Shown here in pieces: positions 1 to 4,723 of a DNA stretch of 9,043 bases. This DNA comes from CAYFVR01 sp046541515 (GTDB lineage Bacteria > Desulfobacterota > Desulfobacteria > Desulfobacterales > Desulfococcaceae). Under the pieces are notes generated by a model. The model saw only the letters and a program-made list of their open reading frames with translations, had not been told where the DNA came from and did not search any database. The stretch is taken from NCBI GenBank assembly GCA_046541515.1, contig JBKHDD010000192.1:1-9043 (forward strand), given 5' to 3'. The translations under genes and the position numbers were made by a program. Each line of letters begins with the position of its first letter. Within the stretch, counting starts at the first letter, position 1.

Positions 1-374
1 ATGGCGATGGCCAGCGCCAGCAGCAACACCCAGAAAAAAACCCCGAAGGCGGCGGCGGTGGCCCGGCGTTCCCGTTCCATTTTGGCTTCATCCAGCAACT
101 CCACGGTGGTGTCCTGCGGCTCTTGGGCCGTGGTGGCCGCGGCCAGCAGCAACGCCACGATGATGGCGGTCAACAGGAACGGGAACCAATGCGCGCCCCA
201 TAGCGCGCCGCCCATGGGCGTCATCCATACGCCGCCCGCCCAGGTGGCCAAAAACAGCACCAGAAAAAAAATCGCGAATCCGGTCCATGGCGTTCGTGCC
301 CGAAAAGCCCCGACCAGCAGGCCGCCGATCAGGGCCGCGAAAAAAACCGCGAAAAGAAGATGCAGCAAAATCAT
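1..374 (-). CDS. Multi-pass membrane protein, unknown function, 3' end cut by window
   Basis: The reverse strand reads as one open frame from an ATG at 374-372 to the window edge (124 codons, no stop). The start has a strong Shine-Dalgarno, AAGGAGG, about five bases upstream (380-386 on the plus strand). The product is very hydrophobic. Membrane segments are visible at about residues 3-23, 32-52, 62-82 and from 107 onward. The third and fourth are separated by a charged stretch (AQEPQDTT...KMERERR) that is probably exposed to one side of the membrane. It is transcribed divergently from the DUF5658 gene, with a 161-base gap. I do not recognise a family. The hydrophobic periodicity and the ribosome binding site make the gene itself credible; any function would be guesswork. 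Confidence 0.75.
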   Translation of the reverse strand, partial: MILLHLLFAVFFAALIGGLLVGAFRARTPWTGFAIFFLVLFLATWAGGVWMTPMGGALWGAHWFPFLLTAIIVALLLAAATTAQEPQDTTVELLDEAKMERERRATAAAFGVFFWVLLLALAIA

Positions 375-535
375 GGAATCCTCCTTGGATGAAATTCCGC
401 GCGACTCCAACTTCGCTTTTGTCCCAACCATATAAAAACGCGAACGCGGAGAATATGGGGTTTCCCCCCCATGAAAAGAATGAAAATGGGGTATTCCGCT
501 TCGACCGGAGTGCCCGCGAACCGAGGAAAAGCCAA

Positions 536-979
536 ATGCCCGCACCTCCCCGTACTCCCCATGCCCGGGAAACGGTCCCGGACCGGAAAACCGATGCCGC
601 CGACGAATCGGCGGCATCGACCCGCCATGTTCGGAGCAACCGAAAACCGATGCGCCAGTATCCGCCCAAGCTGCTGGCCCGCATTCTCTTCGTGCTGCTG
701 CTCAGTTTTTTGGACGCCTTTTTCACCCTGTACCTTCTGCACATGGGGGCCGTGGAAACCAATCCGGTCATGGCCTTCTTTCTGCAATTCGGTCCGGCCG
801 TCTTCATGGTCGCCAAGTATGGAATTACAGTGATTTGCGTCGCGGCGATGTTGCTTGGTCCGCTTCACATGGGGGACAAAGGCGAGAAACTGGGGGACCG
901 GCTTTTCTACTTTTTGGCCGGGGCCTTTGAAATCGTGATCTTGTGGGAGTTGTACCTGATTTTCTTTGGATTCCGCTGA
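536..979 (+). CDS. DUF5658 family membrane protein
   Basis: This is a 147-aa protein. Residues 1-44 are hydrophilic and basic, followed by three hydrophobic segments at about 46-68, 78-108 and 122-145. The segment LSFLDAFFTLYLLHMGAVET, followed by NPVMAFF and a later KYGIT, is the pattern I know from DUF5658: an Asp at the start of the first helix, an E-T-N-P turn and a Lys in the second helix. The function of that family is unknown. I chose the start at 536 because GAGGA at 523-527 sits eight bases upstream, and DUF5658 proteins often carry a hydrophilic N-terminal extension. A shorter start at 650 (109 aa), with a poorly spaced GGAG, would still keep all the membrane segments. A weak terminator follows at 1096-1123. 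Confidence 0.8.
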   Translation: MPAPPRTPHARETVPDRKTDAADESAASTRHVRSNRKPMRQYPPKLLARILFVLLLSFLDAFFTLYLLHMGAVETNPVMAFFLQFGPAVFMVAKYGITVICVAAMLLGPLHMGDKGEKLGDRLFYFLAGAFEIVILWELYLIFFGFR

Positions 980-1068
980 AACGTTCGCCCGGGGTTCCCG
1001 GTCCTCCGAGGTTCTCCGGCGCTTCGTCCATCCGGAGGCCGCCTCTTTCGAGACCGCCAACAAAGAAT

Positions 1069-1097
1069 TTGGCGGGCCAAATACACGGGCCGGCCAA
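1069..1097. repeat. Inverted repeat downstream of DUF5658 gene
   Basis: Arms of ten bases (TTGGCGGGCC at 1069-1078 and GGCCGGCCAA at 1088-1097) pair with a single mismatch around a nine-base loop. No U-run follows. It abuts the terminator-like hairpin that starts at 1096 and may form an alternative fold with it. Confidence 0.4.
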
Positions 1098-1125
1098 TGG
1101 GGATACAGGCATCGCCCCATTTTGA
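1096..1125 (+). terminator. Possible intrinsic terminator after DUF5658 gene
   Basis: AATGGGG (1096-1102) pairs perfectly with CCCCATT (1115-1121). The stem can extend inward by GAT/ATC across one bulged G. It runs into a short T-run (four Ts from 1120 to 1123). The stem is moderate and the U-tract short, so this is a plausible but weak terminator for the gene ending at 979. Confidence 0.35.
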
Positions 1126-1170
1126 TTGCTCGCCAGTCGGGTAGGGTGGGAAGGGCAAAGAAGATGTAAA

Positions 1171-1211
1171 CGGGCTTTCGGGCAGGCGCGGCGACACGAG
1201 CCGAAAGCCCG
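1171..1211. promoter_or_regulatory. Perfect 11-bp hairpin in the BON gene leader
   Basis: CGGGCTTTCGG (1171-1181) and CCGAAAGCCCG (1201-1211) are perfect reverse complements around a 19-base G+C-rich loop. The hairpin ends 19 bases before the Shine-Dalgarno of the BON gene. No T-run follows, so it does not look like a simple terminator. A role in mRNA stability, attenuation or protein binding is inference. Confidence 0.5.
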
Positions 1212-1230
1212 CCCGGAAATCGAAAACCAC

Positions 1231-1235
1231 GGAGG
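1231..1235 (+). promoter_or_regulatory. Ribosome binding site fixing a GTG start
   Basis: GGAGG lies seven bases before the GTG at 1243. This decides the start of the BON protein: the frame is open further upstream to an in-frame ATG at 1126, but that extension is arginine-rich, has no ribosome binding site, and would bury the signal peptide. Confidence 0.75.
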
Positions 1236-1242
1236 TGCAACG

Positions 1243-2736
1243 GTGAAAGATATCCCTTCCCTTTTTTCCGATTGGCAAAAAATGATGCTCATCATTTTCC
1301 CGACCCTGGCGTTGCTGATCCCCGCCCTTGCCGACGCCCGTTCCATGACCGACCAGGAATTGCTATTGGCCGCGGAAACCCGGTTGGCGAAGGACCCCGG
1401 GGTGTCCGACCATTTGATCGACGTGACGGTGAAAGACGGCGTGGTCACGCTGTCCGGGACCATAGACAACGCGCTGGGCGCGGATCGGGCCACCCGGGTG
1501 ACGGAAAACATCCGGGGCGTGCGCTCCGTGGTGAACACCGTCGAAGTCCGGACGCCGGATCGCCCGGCGGAGGAGATTCGGGCCGACGTGACCGCCGCGC
1601 TGGAACGGAGCCCCGCGCCGAACGTTCGGGCCATCGAGATTTCCGCGGCCCAAGGCGTGGCGACGCTGGAAGGCACGGTCAATTCCTGGCGGGAGAAATG
1701 GCTGGCCGAGCAAAAAGCCAAAAGCATCCGTGGCGTCAAAGGCGTGCGGAACAATCTGGAAATCGCTTACGACGCCGAGCGCGCCGACGACGATATCCGA
1801 AAGGACATTGAAACCACGCTCCGATGGGATGCCTGGCTCCATGGGACCGACCTGAAGGTCGCGGTCAACGACGGAAAAGTGGAACTTTCCGGGTCGGTGG
1901 CCAGCGCTCTGCAACGGCGACGGGCGAAAGCGGACGCCTGGGTCAACGGCGTTCACAAAGTCGACGCCGAAGGGGTAAAGGTGGCCCCGGAAGGATCGGA
2001 CGGAGCGGATTCAATTTCCCTATCCAAGGCGTTTCCCGAAGCCGACGACGAATCGACGACCCGGGCCTTGCGGCGGGCGTTCGCCCTGGACCCGCGAATC
2101 GACGCGGAGGCCATCGAAATCGACGTGAAGGACGGCGTGGCGACGCTGGACGGTCGCGTGGACCGGGCCGGCACCCGGCGGGCCCTGTCGGAAACGGCCC
2201 GCGCCACTCGGGGCGTCTGGATAGTCCGGAACAACGTGGGGATCAGGCCGGGGATGATTCCCACTCGGGAGCCCATGGTTGAAGGGGATTCCCGCTTTGC
2301 GCAACGGGTTCGAACGGCGCTTTTGGCCCACGCCGACGTTCATCAGCACGAAATCGGCGTGGAAGTGGACAGCGGGGTGGCCGAACTGACGGGCACGGTG
2401 GACTCGGAGCATCAAAAACAGGTCGCCGAGCGGGTGGCCGAGAATGTGGCTGGCGTGGTTCGCGTGGCGAACCGGCTGGAGGTGGCGGAGGAAGACAGGC
2501 CTCAGAAATCCGACGATGCGATCCGGGAAGAAATCCGGAGCGAGTTGTTTTGGTCGCCCTTCGTGGACCGAGAGGACATCACCGTCACCGTTCGCGGCGG
2601 GGTCGCCACCCTCGCCGGCGTCGTGGACACCCTGGAGGCCCGTCGGGCCGCCACCAAAAACGCCCGTGACGGCGGCGCGGTCGAGGTGCGCAATCGGTTG
2701 CGGGTTCGCGTCGGACCGGCATACTATCAGCCCTGA
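1243..2736 (+). CDS. Secreted protein with six tandem BON domains
   Basis: This 497-aa protein starts at GTG. Residues 1-33 form a signal peptide: a short polar start, then MMLIIFPTLALLIPALADA with a likely A-x-A cleavage site. The rest consists of six BON modules at about 35-103, 109-176, 182-248, 270-336, 349-416 and 424-489. Each shows the BON pattern of an amphipathic helix, an acidic strand (I-x-V-x-V-x-x-G), the turn V-x-L-x-G-x-V and a final G-V-x-x-V-x-N-x-L. The third lacks the usual N-x-L ending, and the last has lost part of the G-V-x-x-V turn. BON proteins such as OsmY (two domains) are periplasmic and are thought to bind phospholipid or protect against envelope or osmotic stress. 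By analogy this is probably a periplasmic envelope-stress protein. The gene appears monocistronic, preceded by a hairpin and followed by a long nested hairpin. Confidence 0.9.
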   Translation: MKDIPSLFSDWQKMMLIIFPTLALLIPALADARSMTDQELLLAAETRLAKDPGVSDHLIDVTVKDGVVTLSGTIDNALGADRATRVTENIRGVRSVVNTVEVRTPDRPAEEIRADVTAALERSPAPNVRAIEISAAQGVATLEGTVNSWREKWLAEQKAKSIRGVKGVRNNLEIAYDAERADDDIRKDIETTLRWDAWLHGTDLKVAVNDGKVELSGSVASALQRRRAKADAWVNGVHKVDAEGVKVAPEGSDGADSISLSKAFPEADDESTTRALRRAFALDPRIDAEAIEIDVKDGVATLDGRVDRAGTRRALSETARATRGVWIVRNNVGIRPGMIPTREPMVEGDSRFAQRVRTALLAHADVHQHEIGVEVDSGVAELTGTVDSEHQKQVAERVAENVAGVVRVANRLEVAEEDRPQKSDDAIREEIRSELFWSPFVDREDITVTVRGGVATLAGVVDTLEARRAATKNARDGGAVEVRNRLRVRVGPAYYQP

Positions 2737-2813
2737 TCGGTTTGAAACGGTCCGTCGGGAATCGACCGGCGAGAATCCGCGCCAATCTTTTTGGAAGCGA
2801 ACCGGTTTTTACA

Positions 2814-2873
2814 ACCGCCGGAATGCGGTCCTTCTCCGTCGCGACGACGGCGAACCGGACCGGTTCCGGCGGT
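2814..2873. repeat. 60-base nested hairpin downstream of BON gene
   Basis: Three consecutive stems are co-linear. ACCGCCGGAA (2814-2823) pairs with TTCCGGCGGT (2864-2873). CGGTCC (2826-2831) pairs with GGACCG (2857-2862). CCGTC (2836-2840) pairs with GACGG (2846-2850) around the loop GCGAC. All three stems are perfect and the internal offsets are small. It is followed only by CTTCTTGG, not a real U-run. It probably protects or ends the BON mRNA, but a repeat element or structured RNA is also possible. Confidence 0.55.
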
Positions 2874-2905
2874 CTTCTTGGAGAAATCGGGAAGGAGATG
2901 TGAAT

Positions 2906-3358
2906 ATGCGGTGGAATTTTGAGCGATTTGGAGAATGGGGTTTATCGAATAACCTATCTATTCGCGAGGTTTGGCCTTGCGAACGGGAGGCGGAGCCCGG
3001 GAATGGGAACGCCAAGGGAAAGGCGTTGGGCATCTCAAACCGCGCAGGCGGCCAAAGGTCCGAGTGGCTCCAAATGGGACGGGCCGGATGGGATGATCCA
3101 TCGGCCTGCGGGAACCCGGCGACCGCCGCTTCCTTTCCCCGGATGCGGGCGCAGGAAAAACAACCGCCGGACGAACCGCCCGGCGAACCCCGCCGCCCTC
3201 CCGTGAAGGAACCGCCGCCCCGGCCCAGCGAGCGCCCCCGACGGCAACCGCCGCCTCCGCCGGAAGAGCCGCCGGTGGACGATCCCGATCTCCCCGATCC
3301 GGTGGAGGAACCGCCCGGCAAACGGCGCAATCCGGAAAAGCCGCCCATGCGGGTGTGA
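2906..3358 (+). CDS. Doubtful ORF ending in a proline-rich EPP-repeat tail
   Basis: The frame from ATG 2906 encodes 150 aa. AAGGAG at 2892-2897, eight bases upstream, is a good ribosome binding site and is why I give this start. Residues 80-150, from the internal ATG at 3143, are strikingly proline-rich and charged (KEPPPRP, PPPPPEEPPVDDPDLP, VEEPP, EKPPMRV). Such EPP-type low-complexity tails occur as stand-alone small proteins of unknown function in proteobacteria. Residues 1-79 have an odd composition (four Trp, scattered Gly) and mixed third-position bases. They may be untranslated leader, with the real protein being the 71-aa form from 3143, although that ATG has no recognisable ribosome binding site. 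No signal peptide or membrane helix is seen. In the proline-rich part nearly every codon ends in G or C, like the neighbouring genes. Confidence 0.45.
   Translation: MRWNFERFGEWGLSNNLSIREVWPCEREAEPGNGNAKGKALGISNRAGGQRSEWLQMGRAGWDDPSACGNPATAASFPRMRAQEKQPPDEPPGEPRRPPVKEPPPRPSERPRRQPPPPPEEPPVDDPDLPDPVEEPPGKRRNPEKPPMRV
3008..3027. repeat. Small stem-loop inside the doubtful N-terminal segment
   Basis: AACGCC (3008-3013) and GGCGTT (3022-3027) pair around an eight-base loop. A second, nine-pair hairpin with one bulge lies at 3082-3106 (GGCC-G-GATGG with CCATC-GGCC). Two stem-loops within the 2906-3142 stretch support the view that this part may be a structured leader instead of coding sequence. 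No known riboswitch consensus was recognised here. Confidence 0.3.
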
Positions 3359-3363
3359 GCTGG

Positions 3364-3397
3364 GCGCCGGCCTTTGCGGGATGAAAAAGACCGGCGC
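3364..3397. repeat. Stem-loop 1 of a tandem pair after the proline-rich ORF
   Basis: GCGCCGG (3364-3370) pairs with CCGGCGC (3391-3397). After one mismatch, CTTT (3372-3375) pairs with AAAG (3386-3389), leaving a ten-base loop. It begins six bases after the TGA at 3358. There is no trailing U-run on the plus strand. Confidence 0.5.
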
Positions 3398-3413
3398 GAC
3401 GGATCGCCGGAAC

Positions 3414-3449
3414 CGCGCCGCTGGACGCGTGCAAGCGTCCAGCGGCGCG
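3414..3449. repeat. Stem-loop 2: perfect 15-bp G+C-rich hairpin
   Basis: CGCGCCGCTGGACGC (3414-3428) and GCGTCCAGCGGCGCG (3435-3449) are perfect reverse complements around GTGCAA. An outer stem, GACGGA (3398-3403) with TCCGTC (3455-3460), can enclose it. It lies between convergent genes, where a transcription stop is expected, but neither strand has a U-run after it. It may act as an RNA 3'-end stabiliser, a Rho-associated end, or a REP-like repeat. Confidence 0.6.
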
Positions 3450-3552
3450 AACCGTCCGTCCCGTGGGGGCGGGCGCCCGAAAATGGGATTTGAAATTGGT
3501 TTGTCCGAAACGCGCGGTTGGGAATCGATGATTCTGTCAGGAGTCGGCGGGC

Positions 3553-3577
3553 AAAAAATTGGAGGGAGCGACTTCCC
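3553..3577 (-). terminator. Weak terminator candidate for the minus-strand pair
   Basis: Reading the minus strand, GGGA/TCCC (3574-3577 with 3564-3567) is followed a few bases later by six Ts (plus-strand A-run 3553-3558). It lies 30 bases beyond the stop of the 91-aa gene. The stem has only four pairs, so confidence is low; it is given because transcription of this strand must end somewhere before 3358. Confidence 0.22.
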
Positions 3578-3606
3578 GACGAAAGGGTGGGGAATGTTAT
3601 TTCCGA

Positions 3607-3882
3607 TCAACTGGCCATCTGCTGTTCCATGAAAATCTCGAACAGGTGAACCTGAATGGCCTCCCAGGCGTCGTTGTCGGCGATGGGTTCCGGTTCCTCG
3701 TCGCCCGGGATGTATTCGCATCGTTCCACGATTTCGGGGTAGTCTTCCTGGAGTCCCCGCCAAAGGGGTTCCGGGTCTCCGTTTTCGCTCAACGCCCGGA
3801 TGGCGTCGAGGACGAAGACCTTCCCTTCCGGCGTGAACCGGATGCGGTCGTTTTCGATGGTGACGGTCAATTCGTTCTTCAT
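3607..3882 (-). CDS. Small acidic protein of unknown function (91 aa)
   Basis: The start at 3882 is set by AGGAGG five bases upstream (3888-3893). The product is strongly acidic. A beta-like N-terminus comes first (ELTVTIENDRIRFTPEGKVFVLDAIRAL, residues 4-31), then a segment with tryptophan and helical character (PEPLWRGLQEDYPEIVERCEYI), an acidic linker (GDEEPEPIADND) and a final helix (WEAIQVHLFEIFMEQQ). There is one cysteine (55), no signal peptide and no membrane helix, so it is probably cytoplasmic. The layout resembles small regulators or antitoxin-like proteins, but I recognise no family and no toxin partner is adjacent. It lies 58 bases downstream of the coiled-coil stress gene on the same strand, but a terminator-like hairpin separates them. 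Confidence 0.8.
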   Translation of the reverse strand: MKNELTVTIENDRIRFTPEGKVFVLDAIRALSENGDPEPLWRGLQEDYPEIVERCEYIPGDEEPEPIADNDAWEAIQVHLFEIFMEQQMAS

Positions 3883-3895
3883 GCATTCCTCCTGG

Positions 3896-3932
3896 AGAGA
3901 GAGAAAGCCCGGAGCGCCCGTGGCTCCGAGCC
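3896..3932 (-). terminator. Intrinsic terminator between the two minus-strand genes
   Basis: On the minus strand GGCTCGGAGC (3932-3923) pairs with GCTCCGGGCT (3915-3906) over ten positions, two of them G-U wobbles, around a seven-base loop. It is followed by the pyrimidine tract TTCTCTCTCC. It starts just after the stop of the sll1863-type gene and ends before the ribosome binding site of the 91-aa gene. It probably lowers read-through, so the downstream gene would be less expressed or use another promoter. Confidence 0.5.
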
Positions 3933-3940
3933 AAAAATCC

Positions 3941-4243
3941 CTAATCGGGCGACCCGAACCGCGCCATGGCGCGTTCCAAAGACGTTTTCATCTCGGAATA
4001 GGCGTTGTCCAGGCCGCCCCGAATGTCTTTCCAGGCGTCGCCGCCGGTATCCTTCAGCGCTTCGAGTTTTTCCCGAAACGAATCCCGATTCTGGCGCAAC
4101 GCCTCCACCTGATCCATGATTTCGATGCGGGCCTCCGCGTCGGCCTGCTGGGCCTTGGCCTTCATTTCATCGATGCGGGCGTTCCATTCGTCCAGCTTGG
4201 CTTCCATCTTTTTCTGGTACAGCTCTTTGCTTTGGTCGTTCAT
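3941..4243 (-). CDS. sll1863-family coiled-coil stress response protein
   Basis: This is a 100-aa, all-helical protein with no signal peptide. Residues 8-65 form a heptad-like charged coiled coil (KKMEAKLDEWNARIDEMKAK ... MDQVEALRQNRDSFREKLEAL). The tail GDAWKDIRGGLDNAYSEMKTSLERAMARF is the typical end of proteins that NCBI names sll1863 family stress response protein, to which the whole length corresponds. I chose the start at 4243 because AAAGGAGG (4251-4258) sits seven bases upstream; an in-frame ATG at 4261 lies upstream of that site. The biochemical role of the family is not established, and the name comes from stress induction of the cyanobacterial member. It is probably a soluble homo-oligomer. 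The upstream region carries long A/T runs and a small dyad that may be regulatory. Confidence 0.87.
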   Translation of the reverse strand: MNDQSKELYQKKMEAKLDEWNARIDEMKAKAQQADAEARIEIMDQVEALRQNRDSFREKLEALKDTGGDAWKDIRGGLDNAYSEMKTSLERAMARFGSPD

Positions 4244-4299
4244 GGATATGCCTCCTTTCATTCCGTGGCTCTCTTTTTTTCAAAAAAAAAGGCATTTTG

Positions 4300-4321
4300 G
4301 AATACGGCAATCCCTGTATTC
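4300..4321. promoter_or_regulatory. Dyad GAATAC-N10-GTATTC upstream of the stress gene
   Basis: Perfect six-base inverted arms (4300-4305 and 4316-4321) with one-helical-turn spacing lie 57 bases upstream of the sll1863-type start, next to oligo-T/oligo-A runs (4274-4290). The size and spacing fit a dimeric repressor operator. No factor can be named, and six-base dyads do occur by chance. Confidence 0.25.
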
Positions 4322-4393
4322 GGCGACACGCCGCGAGGTATCCGGATCGCCGACGTGCGCAATCGCCGGCCGTGCTTATCCTTTTTCCGGTTA

Positions 4394-4541
4394 GGGACTC
4401 GGCGGTAGCTGAAATACCGTTTTGGATTTCCATTGCTCAATCGTGCCAGATTGCACAAGGGCGAATGCAATTCGCCCCTACCCGATTCCGTCAAAAAACG
4501 GCATGGGGATGAAAACGGTACATCGACAAATTCCGAGTCCC
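4394..4541. repeat. 148-bp interrupted palindrome containing repeat copy A
   Basis: Three sets of arms share one centre near 4468. GGGACTCGG (4394-4402) pairs with CCGAGTCCC (4533-4541). TACCGTTTT (4415-4423) pairs with AAAACGGTA (4512-4520). GGGCGAAT (4459-4466) pairs with ATTCGCCC (4470-4477) around the loop GCA. The two outer arms are separated from each other by exactly 12 bases on each side. This symmetry is unlikely by chance and looks like a non-coding palindromic element (MITE- or REP-like). Confidence 0.65.
4424..4481 (-). repeat. GTAGGGGCG palindromic repeat, copy A
   Basis: Read on the minus strand it begins GTAGGGGCG, forms an eight-pair stem with a three-base loop, continues CCCTTG and ends AAATCC, then AAAACGG. 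It aligns without gaps to copy B (6255-6312) over 58 bases with 44 identities. Stem positions that differ do so in a compensatory way (A-T in one copy, T-A in the other). Similar GTAGGGGCG hairpins are common dispersed intergenic repeats in many bacterial genomes. Confidence 0.65.
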
Positions 4542-4590
4542 CTTAGGGCTTCGGTTCGGGTTTGGGTTCAGATTTTGGGTTCTCGTTCTG

Positions 4591-4631
4591 CACCGGGTTT
4601 CTGGGCCGAGCCTTGGGAACCCGGTGTTTTT
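4591..4631 (+). terminator. Intrinsic terminator in front of the YdjM-like gene
   Basis: CACCGGGTT (4591-4599) pairs perfectly with AACCCGGTG (4618-4626), with a small GGC/GCC inner stem, followed directly by TTTTT (4627-4631). This is a textbook plus-strand terminator, yet no plus-strand gene precedes it in this window after 3358. It could end a short non-coding transcript from the 4244-4590 interval, attenuate the YdjM operon, or insulate it from upstream transcription. Confidence 0.6.
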
Positions 4632-4723
4632 GCGCTCGGGCGCCGCACTCGGGTTCTCCGTCTTGGATTTTCCAATTGACGCGCCGCAACCGGCGCGAAA
4701 ACCGCGAAAGCGAAAGGAGCGCC

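Larger units (their letters stand above)
4244..4723. other. 480-base gene-free interval between divergent genes
   Basis: No credible coding sequence is seen. From left to right it holds: the ribosome binding site and promoter area of the minus-strand stress gene, including T7 and A9 runs; the interrupted palindrome 4394-4541 with repeat copy A at its centre; a tract rich in GGGTT (4552-4585); an intrinsic terminator pointing right (4591-4631); and a seven-base-pair hairpin (CGCGCCG 4680-4686 with CGGCGCG 4691-4697) just before the YdjM ribosome binding site. Confidence 0.6.

Noticed and set aside
458..472. GGGGTTT followed by a C-run upstream of the DUF5658 gene, considered as a phase-variable tract
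   Set aside because: The tract is short and lies outside both genes, and nothing in a single sequence shows variability.
1096..1125. Hairpin GGGGAT...ATCGCCCC considered as a third, diverged copy of the palindromic repeat
   Set aside because: It shares only a G-run/C-run stem; the GTA lead, the CCCTTG and the AAATCC/AAAACGG blocks are absent.
825..1754. Minus-strand frame crossing the DUF5658 end, the leader and the BON N-terminus
   Set aside because: It overlaps two supported genes and two hairpins; the protein is low-complexity Ser/Arg-rich.
2944..3140. Possible riboswitch between the ribosome binding site at 2892 and the proline-rich segment
   Set aside because: No match to the conserved cores I know for cobalamin, TPP, glycine, SAM or cyclic-di-GMP riboswitches; only generic stem-loops are visible.
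3035..3934. Minus-strand 299-codon frame across the proline-rich ORF, spacer and 91-aa gene
   Set aside because: It is Arg/His-rich, overlaps the well-supported 91-aa gene in another frame, and runs through the 15-bp hairpin.
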